A stretch of 64,000 nucleotides of DNA from Sphingobacteriaceae bacterium (GTDB lineage: Bacteria; Bacteroidota; Bacteroidia; Sphingobacteriales; Sphingobacteriaceae), in the NCBI GenBank assembly GCA_014380615.1, contig JACMJM010000043.1:62001-126000 (forward strand), given 5' to 3'. Numbering within the stretch: the stretch's first letter is position 1; every line of letters begins with the position of its first letter. The position numbers and the translations under genes are program-made. Below, piece after piece: positions 37,801 to 45,946 of the stretch. Under the pieces are notes generated by a model. It saw only the letters and a list, made by a program, of their open reading frames with translations. It had not been told where the DNA came from and ran no database searches.

Positions 37801-39188
37801 TAGAAGTCGCGGTTAAGAATTAACTCGTTCCGGCTAATATGGCCGGTACTGGCTTTAAATTTATTGTTTAGTTTAACATCAAAAATGGTAGAGTTTCCCT
37901 TTTTAATATCATCGCCACTCTTGCGGATCCGCTTAGCCTCCTGCTGCACCATTTCCAGTGAACTGGTAGATTTACCATAACACAGGCGAGAGTCTAATGC
38001 TCCCCAGCTGCTCCACGAAACAAAGTAGCGTACAAATTGCTGCGCTTTGTAATTCATCCAGTAACTGCGGGTTTCGGATATAACATCACCGGCAACAGTT
38101 TCCAGCCATATTTCGTAACGAGCCACAATCTTACCGGGGAAATCCGCGGGAGTAAATAAAGCGTTATACGTAACGTTAAAATCTACTTTTTGTAAGGTTG
38201 CCAGATCTACGCCGGTAGTTACGGTAACCGCACCAGAATCGTTGCCGTCGGTAAAGTAGTATTTGGCCCGCAATCTGGCAGTTTTCGCAGTCCGGGTATT
38301 AAAGAAGTATAAAAATTGCGGCTGATCCTCCCGTGTGTAAACCTGTGTGTTACCCTGTTTTAAAAAGCGATCTTGTGTAAGGTCGGCATTGTCGGGTACC
38401 AGGAGAGAAGATAAGGTATGGATATGTGCGCCTTTGGTGCTTAGGCCGCCAGCCAGAACCGTATAATCAGCAGATTTAAACTTTCTGTACACCTGTGATG
38501 GCTGTCCATATTGCTCGGCAAACGTATAGTAAAACTTACGGCAAGATTTTTTACAGATCAGCGCATCAATACTACCCAGGTCTACAAAATCAACAGGGTC
38601 AAGCTCAATGAAAGAATTTAACCGGTCGGCAACATCAACCTCAGCCAAACCAGCCTTATTAACTTTAAGCTGTGCCGAGTGTACCAGTTCATAGGCGGTA
38701 TGATCATCCGTTTGGCAAAACAGTTCGAAGTAGATGTAATAATCACTGCGAGCAATCTCAACAATTCCGATCACATCATTGCTCATGCTGCCAAATACGC
38801 CAAAATCCATTTCAGTCATATCCAGACCAGTGGTTTTTTTTCTGGCTCTAAAGTGAATAGAACTAGATTCCCAGGTAACTGTATAATTCTGATCAATGGT
38901 ATGATTAGCTTTAAAGTATGGGATTAATGATTCGTAATAAGCCAAACCATCACCCGGAGGAAATTGCAAGCCCGATGAATCAGGAACATTACTACAAGTA
39001 AAAACCAACGTATTGGTGCCAAATTGTAAAGTAATGGTATTACCCGCCACAATTGAACCAAAAAGATTTAGTGAGTTTACAGCAGCTATACCCGTTTGCT
39101 CCAAAAAATTATCCGAAAAGAACTGCAATGGAATGAAGTTCCGGGAGAAATTAAAAGAAGCTGGTGCTTGCGGATTGGTAACGGCCAT
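34842..39188 (-). CDS. large tail fibre/receptor-binding protein, 1448 aa
   Basis: The N-terminal about 520 residues look like a virion-attachment/tip region. The remainder is a repetitive fibre with LGLG(S/T)AAY motifs four times and the 20-odd-residue NTSAFLGASATAVNSTLWNG twice, then beta-helix-like GGTLTGTSATFAGN words. No S74 self-cleaving chaperone end is visible. It lies 1 base after the 39188-39682 gene. Likely determines host binding. Confidence 0.75.
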   Translation of the reverse strand: MAVTNPQAPASFNFSRNFIPLQFFSDNFLEQTGIAAVNSLNLFGSIVAGNTITLQFGTNTLVFTCSNVPDSSGLQFPPGDGLAYYESLIPYFKANHTIDQNYTVTWESSSIHFRARKKTTGLDMTEMDFGVFGSMSNDVIGIVEIARSDYYIYFELFCQTDDHTAYELVHSAQLKVNKAGLAEVDVADRLNSFIELDPVDFVDLGSIDALICKKSCRKFYYTFAEQYGQPSQVYRKFKSADYTVLAGGLSTKGAHIHTLSSLLVPDNADLTQDRFLKQGNTQVYTREDQPQFLYFFNTRTAKTARLRAKYYFTDGNDSGAVTVTTGVDLATLQKVDFNVTYNALFTPADFPGKIVARYEIWLETVAGDVISETRSYWMNYKAQQFVRYFVSWSSWGALDSRLCYGKSTSSLEMVQQEAKRIRKSGDDIKKGNSTIFDVKLNNKFKASTGHISRNELILNRDFYLSSYKFRYVGGLLLPIKVTSKNIDELADGETLFHQEFEYEYRIEDDVYTEGDVNEPGVNYDSFFFSSVNPGIPSNGLIETDPTVPSWVKSITQADINRWNLFNIAGYHNVNWDLSFAWGNHAIAGYALASNVYDKTTSDGRYIQNQTATQQAAQFHVTGGKFAEYAVLPVVAPAVPTPGSVWIGTGNSSSAPAGGPQFINDLVDVTITNVQVGHTVVWNGVAFVNQAASSGVSSWNDLTDKPTTLADYGIQSEGDARWLGISATATNAVNWNGLSSNLGVGGIGGGLDNLLGVHTNGTAYQFNAIAVQSFLGLGSAAYVNADFETTVNTVALRDSNGFLKATYYNQSSQNDEPGAISQFITTNGSDSFFRKKSVSQVQSALGLGSAAYQNTSAFLGASATAVNSTLWNGQTYTGLPSSASDYFLTNNGAVWGYASVATVQAALGLGTAAYQNTSAFLGASATAVNSTLWNGTGNGLAIDMSHADVTGLAAKHGNGNVYSLNLANSRLWLGLGSAAYLNASQSAAGSTIVHRDSNGRVATSDIVWFESIADRYLQVSGSGYYFSGYGYLGSNAFNSTAYLPLTGGTLSGGLSQINISNTNGFNQTVSSGTFGMNYMVNPTQGTALYYGIEGGVVNTVFNGTLAYAAVLGNNYNRPLQFGTNTTIRYTIDASGNNTWTGSGQFNDVIYAYKPASDVILEGGAIYMPGGYTSLRTGTDQSFNIDNYNGNSRVNALKISPGGDFTFARNAIIGGTLTGTSATFAGNVDITKANSFLDLNSTSGVSSIGFRAANTYEGYISAISGGGMFFGTGASASEKMRINSIGRVGIGTTNPSALLVISNNNNLGFEIDPTGNGGERVELLSYNRTTSAYKPIRINASEYSFEVNGGSPALTLSGTSATFSSIVTAPTFIGALTGTASTTTLLQTSRTLWGQAFNGSADITGALTGVTDITASGLATAHSIKATNKMVLPLAAPSSPEAGALWISAV
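36388..36643. repeat. direct repeat of ~70 bp inside the fibre gene
   Basis: Two nearly identical copies begin CCATTCCAAAGTGTACTATT at 36388 and 36574 (period 186 bp). They encode the repeated NTSAFLGASATAV segment. A likely recombination point for fibre length change. Confidence 0.8.
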
Positions 39189-39682
39189 TAGTCAAGATCC
39201 CCCCATACTGCAGTATTGATTTCGCCATCAAAATCTTCAACCAGGTTAAATGATACTTCCCATCCATACAGCGAGTCGGCGGTCCTTTCGATAGGCCCGC
39301 TCTTTATGCCGGCAATGTTAAAGCCCTGAATAACTCCGATGTTATGATCATGTAGTAATCTGCGGATAAATTCATCCGCAATTTTCTTTGACGAATCTTG
39401 TACTTCTTCCTTCCGGGAGATATCGTTTTTGGGAAGTGGCTGAAGTATTATATACGTTGATTCCTGCGATTCGGTGATATTGTCAATTGTTTCTCCGCCA
39501 AAATCAGATTCAGGCGTCATGAGAAAAAGTGCCGGAAATCGGATATCCTTTAATGCTGCAGTAAGATTAGCAACGTCAAGACTTACGAAGTAAATGGGCT
39601 TAGCGGCCGATACCGGAGTTTCTTTGTATTGGTAATTTGCGCAATAAGATTTGAACAGATCTACAAAAGCGGTGATTTCCAT
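39188..39682 (-). CDS. phage tail-completion-like hypothetical protein, 164 aa
   Basis: Not recognised with confidence. The size, acidic end and position before the fibre suggest a tail terminator or minor tail protein. Its ATG is 5 nt after late-promoter-like element B, so it heads the fibre unit. Confidence 0.5.
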   Translation of the reverse strand: MEITAFVDLFKSYCANYQYKETPVSAAKPIYFVSLDVANLTAALKDIRFPALFLMTPESDFGGETIDNITESQESTYIILQPLPKNDISRKEEVQDSSKKIADEFIRRLLHDHNIGVIQGFNIAGIKSGPIERTADSLYGWEVSFNLVEDFDGEINTAVWGDLD

Positions 39683-39687
39683 ACTTC

Positions 39688-39724
39688 CAATATCGGAAGG
39701 AGGGAAGACCTGGTAAACGACAGG
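39688..39724 (-). promoter_or_regulatory. late-promoter-like element, copy B
   Basis: Block 1 CCTGTCGTTTACCA (39724-39711), 14-nt spacer, block 2 CCGATATTG (39696-39688), then 5 nt to the ATG at 39682. Confidence 0.65.
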
Positions 39725-39728
39725 ATTA

Positions 39729-40598
39729 TTAAGCCTTATTATTGGCTTTAAATTCTGTCCACTGGCGCTGCTCTTTGTTCAGATAATCCAATACAAAAAA
39801 AGCGTTGGTGTGCTTAAGCTCCATAGAGGTGCCGAATTTAGGCCCTATCAGGTCGGAGTAGATATCACTCCAGCTGCCGTCAGACTGAGCCTCTTCTGCT
39901 AACGTTACCGGCACCGGGTTTCCATGCTCATCCAATTCTTTAACTGGTTCTGGGAACACAAATGGTCTGGCATCTTTTGCGTGCTTCAGGGCGATGGATA
40001 TCCACTGGAAGATGGCCATCTTTTCATTTCTTTTTAAACCAGTAATTAATTTAACTCTTCCCGGGATAAGATTCTCATTAAAAGGTTCGCGCAGATCTCC
40101 GGTATAATTAGGAGAATTTATATTAGCCTCAGGATCCGTAGGCCTGTAAACAGTGGCAATCATTTTGTCTAACCATTCTTCATCACCCTGAGAGCGATAA
40201 AAGAAACTCATATACGTGTCCAGGAAACACCATTCGCCAAAGCCGATGTTGGAGAGGTCCAGATCTGCAGGGATAAGATCTGCTGTTTTCAGTTTAAGCT
40301 TTGGGTAGAGATTTTTTAATGGCGGTTCAGTTTCGAAGAAAAACTTTGTTAACTCTTCTTTCAGTATGTATTTTTCCTCATCGGTAACGCCTGCAAGTAT
40401 CGGCCAGTGCTTTTCAAACAGTAATGCGAGTAAACTAAGTTTTATCCTTTCGGGATCTGCTTTAGTAGTTACCTGCAGACAAAAGATCGCCGCGCCGAAT
40501 TGACCGGGCTGCATTTCATCCCAGCTGCCGGCAATGTCGATCGCAAATTTCTTCCTTTTATTTTTCTCTGTTTTATAGAGACCGTGAATGTGACGCAT
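39729..40598 (-). CDS. phage hypothetical protein, 289 aa
   Basis: Not recognised. Soluble, helical in the first half (KLSLLALLFEKHWPILAGVTDEEK). The start overlaps the stop of the small membrane ORF upstream (TAATG). It is the last gene before element B, between the lysis genes and the tail genes. Confidence 0.5.
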   Translation of the reverse strand: MRHIHGLYKTEKNKRKKFAIDIAGSWDEMQPGQFGAAIFCLQVTTKADPERIKLSLLALLFEKHWPILAGVTDEEKYILKEELTKFFFETEPPLKNLYPKLKLKTADLIPADLDLSNIGFGEWCFLDTYMSFFYRSQGDEEWLDKMIATVYRPTDPEANINSPNYTGDLREPFNENLIPGRVKLITGLKRNEKMAIFQWISIALKHAKDARPFVFPEPVKELDEHGNPVPVTLAEEAQSDGSWSDIYSDLIGPKFGTSMELKHTNAFFVLDYLNKEQRQWTEFKANNKA

Positions 40599-40771
40599 TA
40601 TTCTAGTTCTAAATAATCAATTGCTTTCATGCCGGCATACAGCAAACCTCCAAATACAACACTGGCGAACAAGCCATAAAGATATTCGTAAATTCCTGAA
40701 GAAAAGTAAACCGGCAGCAGGATAAAGAGATCGAGTATTGCCAGGTATATTACCAGCGCCAGCCTGCTCAT
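40598..40771 (-). CDS. holin-like small membrane protein, 57 aa
   Basis: Read from the sequence: it starts MSRLALVIYLAILDL and ends AIDYLELE. Two hydrophobic helices (about 4-20 and 30-47) with a short loop and a charged C-terminus match small class II/III holins. It is flanked within 1 bp by membrane/lysis genes on both sides, three genes after the endolysin. The holin role is inferred from topology and context. Confidence 0.6.
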   Translation of the reverse strand: MSRLALVIYLAILDLFILLPVYFSSGIYEYLYGLFASVVFGGLLYAGMKAIDYLELE

Positions 40772-40772
40772 T

Positions 40773-41483
40773 CTAGAAAGTTACCAGGTTATAACTTAAT
40801 CCTGCGCCAATGGAAGGCCTAACAGATCCGGACACCGGGTCGTAGTAATAACCAACCTGCAGGCCAATGCCAAAACGCCTGGTATCAAATCCCTGGGCAA
40901 TCGTGTAGTTGCGAACTCCATCGATGTACATATCCGGATCTTTCGCAGAGATATCCTGGTAATAGTGCCTTTTACCCAAAAACCATTTCTTGTTATCGTA
41001 TTTAACGATATCAAAACGGGCGTTGTACTTGTAATTTAAGACGGTGTCGCTTTCTGTGTGCCAGGCCTCGAGGTAAGGGCCTTTAAATGTTGTGATCTTG
41101 CCTTTTGCAGAATCTTGCCTCACAGTTCCTTTAAGCTGGCCTTTCAGCGTCGCAATAATGCTTGTGCTCTCGGTAATGTCGCGCTTAGCAAGTTTTAGTG
41201 CTGTAGCCAGGCTATCGATATAAGCTGGAGGGATGGCGGTGCCGTCTTTGATCTGCTTGCGGGTTACCGGATTTTCTTTGATAATTGCGTGCTTGTTGTC
41301 ATCTGCATCTACATAACGGTCTACAACAACAGAAAGATGCTGCTCGCGATCATTCGTGACTTTCTGCGAGATGCGAAGTTTTCGGTTCTCGTTGGCCAAT
41401 GTAATGGTAATTACTCCGAGGGCTATCACGAGCATCCAAGCTCCAATGAATAAGCCAAATGAGGTTTTGTTAGTGAAGTTCAT
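40773..41483 (-). CDS. membrane-anchored lysis-cassette protein, spanin-like candidate
   Basis: One N-terminal membrane helix (about 9-29) is followed by a periplasmic stretch with helical coiled-coil character (about 30-115). The C-terminal beta-rich part (FGIGLQVGYYYDP, SIGAGLSYNLVTF) ends in Phe like an outer-membrane barrel signal. The layout would connect inner and outer membranes. It belongs to a family seen in Bacteroidota phages but its function is not established. The lysis context supports a spanin-like role. Confidence 0.5.
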   Translation of the reverse strand: MNFTNKTSFGLFIGAWMLVIALGVITITLANENRKLRISQKVTNDREQHLSVVVDRYVDADDNKHAIIKENPVTRKQIKDGTAIPPAYIDSLATALKLAKRDITESTSIIATLKGQLKGTVRQDSAKGKITTFKGPYLEAWHTESDTVLNYKYNARFDIVKYDNKKWFLGKRHYYQDISAKDPDMYIDGVRNYTIAQGFDTRRFGIGLQVGYYYDPVSGSVRPSIGAGLSYNLVTF

Positions 41484-41487
41484 GGCA

Positions 41488-41784
41488 TTATTTATTTAAT
41501 TGATTTAAAATTTGTTTAATAGGCTCTTCAGTTTCTTCCCTGATCAGGCTATCAGTTCGTTTAATTACTTTTCGCTGATCACCGATCACCTGGTTCTTTT
41601 CTAACACCATCATAGAAAGATTCCAAATCTTGTCATTAAGCTGTTTTTTATCCTCCTCACACTTACTGCAGTCGCTACCCTGGTTAGCCATGAGGTAAAT
41701 GCACAGACCGATAAGGAATGAGCATAAAACAGCCATTGGGTATTTAGCGATGTCTCTCAAAGTATATGGCTGTTTAATGTCCAT
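41488..41784 (-). CDS. small membrane protein with coiled coil, lysis cassette
   Basis: It has one membrane helix (about 17-34), then a charged helical tail (KCEEDKKQLNDKIWNL and on to NQLNK). It resembles an inner-membrane spanin subunit in layout. It lies 2 bp downstream of the amidase and 4 bp upstream of the next membrane gene. Confidence 0.5.
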   Translation of the reverse strand: MDIKQPYTLRDIAKYPMAVLCSFLIGLCIYLMANQGSDCSKCEEDKKQLNDKIWNLSMMVLEKNQVIGDQRKVIKRTDSLIREETEEPIKQILNQLNK

Positions 41785-41786
41785 TT

Positions 41787-42203
41787 CTAAAATCCAATTT
41801 CTTTAAGCCATACAGGTACACTGAAGGAGGGGCAGGCTTTTTTAACTCCCGGAAATTCGTTATGACCTTTAATTTTTGCTGAAGGAAACTTCTTTTTGAA
41901 TACGGTTAAAAGTTCGATCGTAGTTATAATTTGGCCGCTTGTGCGATTGTCAACCGGATTGCCTTTAGCGTCAACTCCACCTATATTAGAGATATGAATT
42001 GAATTTGAATTAAAACCGGCCACACCGTTTGAAACCTCTTCTATCGGTAAAAGATTAATTGCGATACCGTCTGGTCGGATGATGTAATGATAACCGGGCT
42101 TTTTCCAGCCTAAAACTTTTTTCCAGTACTGCTTTATCGACTCCACGGTTTGACTTTGCGGACTTGCTGTGCAATGAAGCACGATGTAATCAATCTTTCT
42201 CAT
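41787..42203 (-). CDS. endolysin, N-acetylmuramoyl-L-alanine amidase (Amidase_2)
   Basis: T7-lysozyme-like zinc amidase. His10 is in YIVLHCTA, the catalytic Tyr region is GWKKPGYHYIIRPDG, and the other ligands lie in KGHNEFPG (His) and KKACPSF (Cys). The ATG at 42203 is preferred to an in-frame TTG at 42215. There is no signal peptide, so it needs a holin for release. Confidence 0.88.
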   Translation of the reverse strand: MRKIDYIVLHCTASPQSQTVESIKQYWKKVLGWKKPGYHYIIRPDGIAINLLPIEEVSNGVAGFNSNSIHISNIGGVDAKGNPVDNRTSGQIITTIELLTVFKKKFPSAKIKGHNEFPGVKKACPSFSVPVWLKEIGF

Positions 42204-42208
42204 AATTC

Positions 42209-43207
42209 TTACCAAATAAAAATTCGTTTCTCTGATCCGTTATCGAAATTCATTCGCTTGCGGTTATCACCCGTGGGGGCAAAGGCCTCGAAATCGGCCG
42301 GGTTGTCTTTTATAAATTCCTGACCATCGGCTATCCAGTTGCGGGCATCTTTAGTAAGCGAATCCATCACCTGGTTAAGCTCAGCAAGCTGCGGGGCCCG
42401 TGTTTCGTCCATATTCTCGGTAGTGCCCGAAAACTTTATCTTCAGCGTTCCGGAAGATATATCGATCAGCCGCTCCTGCAAAGCTTTCGCAATGGTAAAC
42501 AGCGCAATTGCCGGCTTCAGGTAATCGTTTAAAAGCGTTTTAAGCTTACCGTTTATAGTGCCGGCTTTGTCATCAAGCTTCAGCTTATCAAAAAGTGCAG
42601 ATCCTACAGCTTTTTTAATCTCAAATGTTTCTACCCGGCTCATGCAGTACTGAATGAGGTGGAACAGGAACCGGCTGCCGTTAATGTTATAATGATCACT
42701 GAAGTCAACAGCCGATCGGATAAAGTATTTTTGATACGATTGGTAAACCGGATCTGCGGCCCAGGCTGCAAAGTGACCTTTCTCCAGCTCCAGGTAAGCC
42801 AGTAAAGAATCGATTGTTTTATGGCCAATGTCTCCCAGCGAATCAAACACCTGGTTAGTGCGCCACTGCGAAGCCGGTGCCATGTTATCGTTCTTTACCA
42901 CCTGTATCCCGTTAACTCCGATCTGAACGGATAGAATAGGCAGTGCGTGAAGAATAGAAAGGTTTGAAATGATTTCCTGACAGTATTTTACAACGGTTTT
43001 GGTTTTGTCGTCCACAATCGCTTCCACATCCTTTTCGGCATTTGTGTATGTTTCCTCCAGGGAAGCAAGAAAGGCAAAGCCCAAAACGGGCTCCAAATAA
43101 TTGCGCTCGGCCAGCCGCATATATGGCAGCAGCGTATCGATGCTGGAGGTAGCATTTACAGCAACGTAATTTTGAACCTCGTCAATGGTGATGATCAGTT
43201 TAGACAT
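42209..43207 (-). CDS. phage structural protein of DUF6712 type
   Basis: The start is placed at the ATG beginning MSKLIITIDEVQNYV, which follows the portal stop (TGATATG); the frame is open 30 bp further. This family of about 330 aa sits after the portal in Bacteroidota phages and probably makes a head-completion or connector protein. The exact role is not known. Confidence 0.6.
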   Translation of the reverse strand: MSKLIITIDEVQNYVAVNATSSIDTLLPYMRLAERNYLEPVLGFAFLASLEETYTNAEKDVEAIVDDKTKTVVKYCQEIISNLSILHALPILSVQIGVNGIQVVKNDNMAPASQWRTNQVFDSLGDIGHKTIDSLLAYLELEKGHFAAWAADPVYQSYQKYFIRSAVDFSDHYNINGSRFLFHLIQYCMSRVETFEIKKAVGSALFDKLKLDDKAGTINGKLKTLLNDYLKPAIALFTIAKALQERLIDISSGTLKIKFSGTTENMDETRAPQLAELNQVMDSLTKDARNWIADGQEFIKDNPADFEAFAPTGDNRKRMNFDNGSEKRIFIW

Positions 43208-43208
43208 A

Positions 43209-44573
43209 TCAATCGAGTTTTTTTGCTGTGCCTGCACCGGTGTCCAGCGTGGTTAAAACTTCATCCATGGTGGTTATCCGGACTTTAGGGTCGAAACCAT
43301 TATAGAGCTTAGTAAATTTGAAAACCGTATTCAAAATATTGCGATCGGCGCCCATCAGGGAGCGGGTCTTAATATGACTTTCGCGAATATTGGATCCACC
43401 GTTGTTATCGCCACCAGTGTAAGCACCGGAAGAGCTGCCTAAACCGGTTTCAGCCGGGTTGATCAGCATCGAAAAAAGAATCTCTGCATTAGCTGCAGCA
43501 GCATCCGGGAGGTAAGCCTCATTCTTCATTTTATCATCGATCACAGTAATCTTAAACTCGCCCATGGCCTTGTTTGCGCCCTGGGTCTGACTTCGATAAA
43601 AAGTCATGATGGCCTTTTGAGCATTTTCGGCACCGGTTAAACTTTCCTCCAGCTCGTCATAAAAATTATTTATTTCGGTGTCTTTCTCATCTTCGGTCAT
43701 TTGCTCCCATTTCGGATACTTCCACTCCCAATATTCTAATGGTACCTGAATGTGATATTTCAGGCTCATTTGATTTTCAAAGAGCGCTTTCTTGAATTTT
43801 GGGATAGAATTAGAGATTCCCATATATCCGTTATTCCGGGAACTGTCCCAAAATGCCAGGGAATAATAGTCGCGCCTGGCGTCTGGCCAGCGAAGCGGTA
43901 AAAGGTATTTAAAGAATTTTTTGTCGGTTCTTATTTCTTCAATTTGCGAAGCAAAGTGCATTGGATCAATAACAGGCAGCTTCTCACAATCCGCTTCTTT
44001 AGGATTATCCGCCCAATTCGCCGATATATAAGCAAATTTGATTCTTCCTTTCTCTGCAGGAGCAAAGCGTACCTTACCGGCTTTTTGGTAACTGATGCTG
44101 AAAACTTTGTTTTTCATGCCATCGAACAGGATTTCAGCGAAACCCATAGAAAACATCGCGTAATCTTGAGTAATACCAATCCGAACCAATTCATAATTTG
44201 TCCGTTCCTGAATAGCTTCCCAGTCTTCGATGTCTACATATTCACGTATTTGTCTGCCTTGGGGGTCAAAGCCTTTCCGGACGTACGTGTAATTCTCCTG
44301 GCCTAGAATCATTTTAGCCGTGTAATGCAAGCCAGCGCGGCCAACCGTGCTCTGCTCAACCATGTTCAGCACTACGTCCGGGAAATCGTTATTAGTCCCC
44401 CAGGGCACGAAAAAGGTTTTTCCTTCCTCTTCTTTTTTAGAAGTGGAAGAAGTGTGCTGTGATTTAAGCGGGGCGCCACCGGTACCGGTACTGGTGACAA
44501 GTAAAGAGCCACCGGATTTTGTGACCATGGCCGGAAAGCCATTAGTAGCTTTATTGATATTTACTTTACTCAC
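43209..44573 (-). CDS. portal protein
   Basis: At 454 aa, with FFVPWGTNNDFPDVVLNMV near the N-terminus, a long helical stem region, and GSSSGAYTGGDNNGGSNIRE before the C-terminal helices, it matches portal proteins of Bacteroidota siphoviruses. It forms the DNA entry ring. It overlaps the preceding small gene by 4 bp (ATGA). It is separated from the terminase by the accessory cassette. Confidence 0.75.
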   Translation of the reverse strand: MSKVNINKATNGFPAMVTKSGGSLLVTSTGTGGAPLKSQHTSSTSKKEEEGKTFFVPWGTNNDFPDVVLNMVEQSTVGRAGLHYTAKMILGQENYTYVRKGFDPQGRQIREYVDIEDWEAIQERTNYELVRIGITQDYAMFSMGFAEILFDGMKNKVFSISYQKAGKVRFAPAEKGRIKFAYISANWADNPKEADCEKLPVIDPMHFASQIEEIRTDKKFFKYLLPLRWPDARRDYYSLAFWDSSRNNGYMGISNSIPKFKKALFENQMSLKYHIQVPLEYWEWKYPKWEQMTEDEKDTEINNFYDELEESLTGAENAQKAIMTFYRSQTQGANKAMGEFKITVIDDKMKNEAYLPDAAAANAEILFSMLINPAETGLGSSSGAYTGGDNNGGSNIRESHIKTRSLMGADRNILNTVFKFTKLYNGFDPKVRITTMDEVLTTLDTGAGTAKKLD

Positions 44574-44839
44574 CAGTAGATCTCCTGTCCGTTAATTTTG
44601 AAAATAAGTCGTTCGTGAACTGCTATTCGGCGGCCGGTCTCATGATCATAGATGCCGAGCATGTATTTGTAACCAGATTGAGCCTTCAGGCCGTGCTTTT
44701 GAGCTTTCGCGATGTTAAGTATATCGCCTCCAGATTTTTTGTCGCGGTTGCAGGTTCCAAACTCAATAGAAAATGTTTTAGGAGATTCTCCGAAAACAGC
44801 TTCATTTAAAATTTCTAAACCTTGTTTAAGCGATAACAT
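44570..44839 (-). CDS. phage hypothetical protein, 89 aa
   Basis: Not recognised. Mixed composition with a basic centre (CNRDKKSGGDILNIAKAQKHG). It heads the portal unit: its ATG is 5 nt after element D and its stop overlaps the portal ATG. Confidence 0.5.
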   Translation of the reverse strand: MLSLKQGLEILNEAVFGESPKTFSIEFGTCNRDKKSGGDILNIAKAQKHGLKAQSGYKYMLGIYDHETGRRIAVHERLIFKINGQEIYW

Positions 44840-44844
44840 GGTGT

Positions 44845-44881
44845 CAATATCGGAAGGAGTGTAGAGCTGGTAAACGACAGG
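44845..44881 (-). promoter_or_regulatory. late-promoter-like element, copy D
   Basis: Block 1 CCTGTCGTTTACCA (44881-44868), 14-nt spacer, block 2 CCGATATTG (44853-44845), then 5 nt to the ATG at 44839. The upstream gene is divergent, so this must hold a promoter for the portal unit. Confidence 0.7.
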
Positions 44882-44913
44882 ATTATAAAGCGGAAAGCAG
44901 AGTGTTTAAAATT

Positions 44914-44939
44914 AAAGTCCTTTATATTTAAAGGGATTT
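44914..44939 (+). promoter_or_regulatory. palindromic operator, copy 1
   Basis: It reads AAAGTCCTTTATATTTAAAG and then GGATTT, an imperfect palindrome. Its first 21 bases are identical to the minus strand of copy 2 (46451-46476). A Bacteroidota -7-like box TATATTTG follows 7 nt after the shared part, just before the ATG at 44953. Confidence 0.65.
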
Positions 44940-44952
44940 ATTATATTTGATT

Positions 44953-45258
44953 ATGACAACGAAAGAAGCATTTGAAGAGCTGATCAGTCAGCGCGCCTGG
45001 TATAAGGATCTGGGATTATCTGAAAAAGCAGCGTCATCCCTAAAGACGAATTTCAAAGAAGGGAAGGTGAGTACTGATAAGATGGAGGAGGTACTGGAGA
45101 AATCCGGATTTTATTCTGTGGTTGTAGAAAAACATTGGACTAAAACCAGATTCACTGGGCTTGGCCCGATGTATTATATCATTGATGGTAATTATGTTGA
45201 TGTTATTACCGAAGAAATAATTGGTGATGAGGTAAATGGGTTTTATGAAGATAAATAG
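44953..45258 (+). CDS. small HTH-like regulator of the accessory cassette
   Basis: The first 60 residues (AFEELISQRAWYKDLGLSEKAAS, then FKEGKVSTDKMEEVLEKSG) have the helical pattern of short phage HTH proteins: a helix, a turn and a recognition-like helix. An ATG at 44953 is preferred to 44947 because of the -7 box position. The operator directly in front suggests self-regulation. It lies opposite to the structural genes. The HTH call is pattern-based. Confidence 0.55.
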   Translation: MTTKEAFEELISQRAWYKDLGLSEKAASSLKTNFKEGKVSTDKMEEVLEKSGFYSVVVEKHWTKTRFTGLGPMYYIIDGNYVDVITEEIIGDEVNGFYEDK

Positions 45259-45312
45259 GAACGGAGATCATCGATATTGATTATGAAGAAGTAACACCTA
45301 AACAAATCAGCA

Positions 45313-45537
45313 ATGGCGGAGAGAACCAGAGATGAGGCATTTGAGATAGCGTTTGAACAACTACCTCTACCCTCGAATCATCCTAACGTTAAAATAATAA
45401 TTTGTGTACCGGCTATAGATTTGAGAAGAATACCATTAACCAGGAAATATGATCCAAATGCTACAATTAAGATATTTGAATTTCACTTTAGAAAGCAATA
45501 TTTAGGAGGCATTTGCATAGGTTGGGAATCTTGGTAG
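45313..45537 (+). CDS. small hypothetical protein, 74 aa
   Basis: Not recognised. It follows the HTH-like gene by 54 bp on the same strand and precedes a terminator, so it fits a two-gene plus-strand unit. It is short, so coding status is uncertain. Confidence 0.4.
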   Translation: MAERTRDEAFEIAFEQLPLPSNHPNVKIIICVPAIDLRRIPLTRKYDPNATIKIFEFHFRKQYLGGICIGWESW

Positions 45538-45585
45538 GCTCATTCTTTTGTTACTTTTCTTTAGTGGTAAAGAAAAGTTTTTACG

Positions 45586-45620
45586 CGGCTAACGACCTCC
45601 TTCAGGGCGTTAGCCGATTT
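45586..45620 (+). terminator. intrinsic terminator of the plus-strand accessory genes
   Basis: The arms CGGCTAACG (45586-45594) and CGTTAGCCG (45608-45616) form a 9-bp stem, then ATTTT. Confidence 0.75.
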
Positions 45621-45749
45621 TCATGCCTGTGCCGCCCAAGTGTCTAATCCCGGCGGCGGCATGGTGCATTTTCAGGGGTTTTCTTTAAAGCCTAAACCAT
45701 CTCAAAAGCACTTCTTCAAAATGCAGCATAAAGGCGTCACTATAGTTTT

Positions 45750-45878
45750 TTAATTATCGTACACGTTCAGAAAGTTTTCCATTTCTGCCACGGCTCTGTC
45801 CGGGTCATCCAGCAGCATACTTTCTGCAAAGCCCGGAAAATATATATCATCAATAAATTCTATAAAAAGTTCGTACAT
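45750..45878 (-). CDS. small acidic hypothetical protein, 42 aa
   Basis: An open frame starting MYELFIEFIDDIYFPGFAES and ending NVYDN. It is acidic and lies after the terminator of the 45947-46396 gene. Coding is only suggested by the clean frame and composition. Confidence 0.3.
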   Translation of the reverse strand: MYELFIEFIDDIYFPGFAESMLLDDPDRAVAEMENFLNVYDN

Positions 45879-45904
45879 TAGTATTCCTGTTAAAATGTTA
45901 GAAT

Positions 45905-45939
45905 AAAAGCCCCTTGTACCGCAAATACTCGGGGCTTTT
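45905..45939 (-). terminator. terminator after the 45947-46396 gene
   Basis: The arms AAAAGCCCC (45905-45913) and GGGGCTTTT (45931-45939) form a 9-bp stem; on the minus strand it is followed by ATTC and a T-poor region. Confidence 0.6.
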
Positions 45940-45946
45940 GCTTTAA

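Noticed and set aside
34842..39188. Fibre gene as a diversity-generating retroelement target
   Set aside because: No reverse transcriptase gene and no template repeat seen near it; the internal repeats are ordinary fibre repeats.
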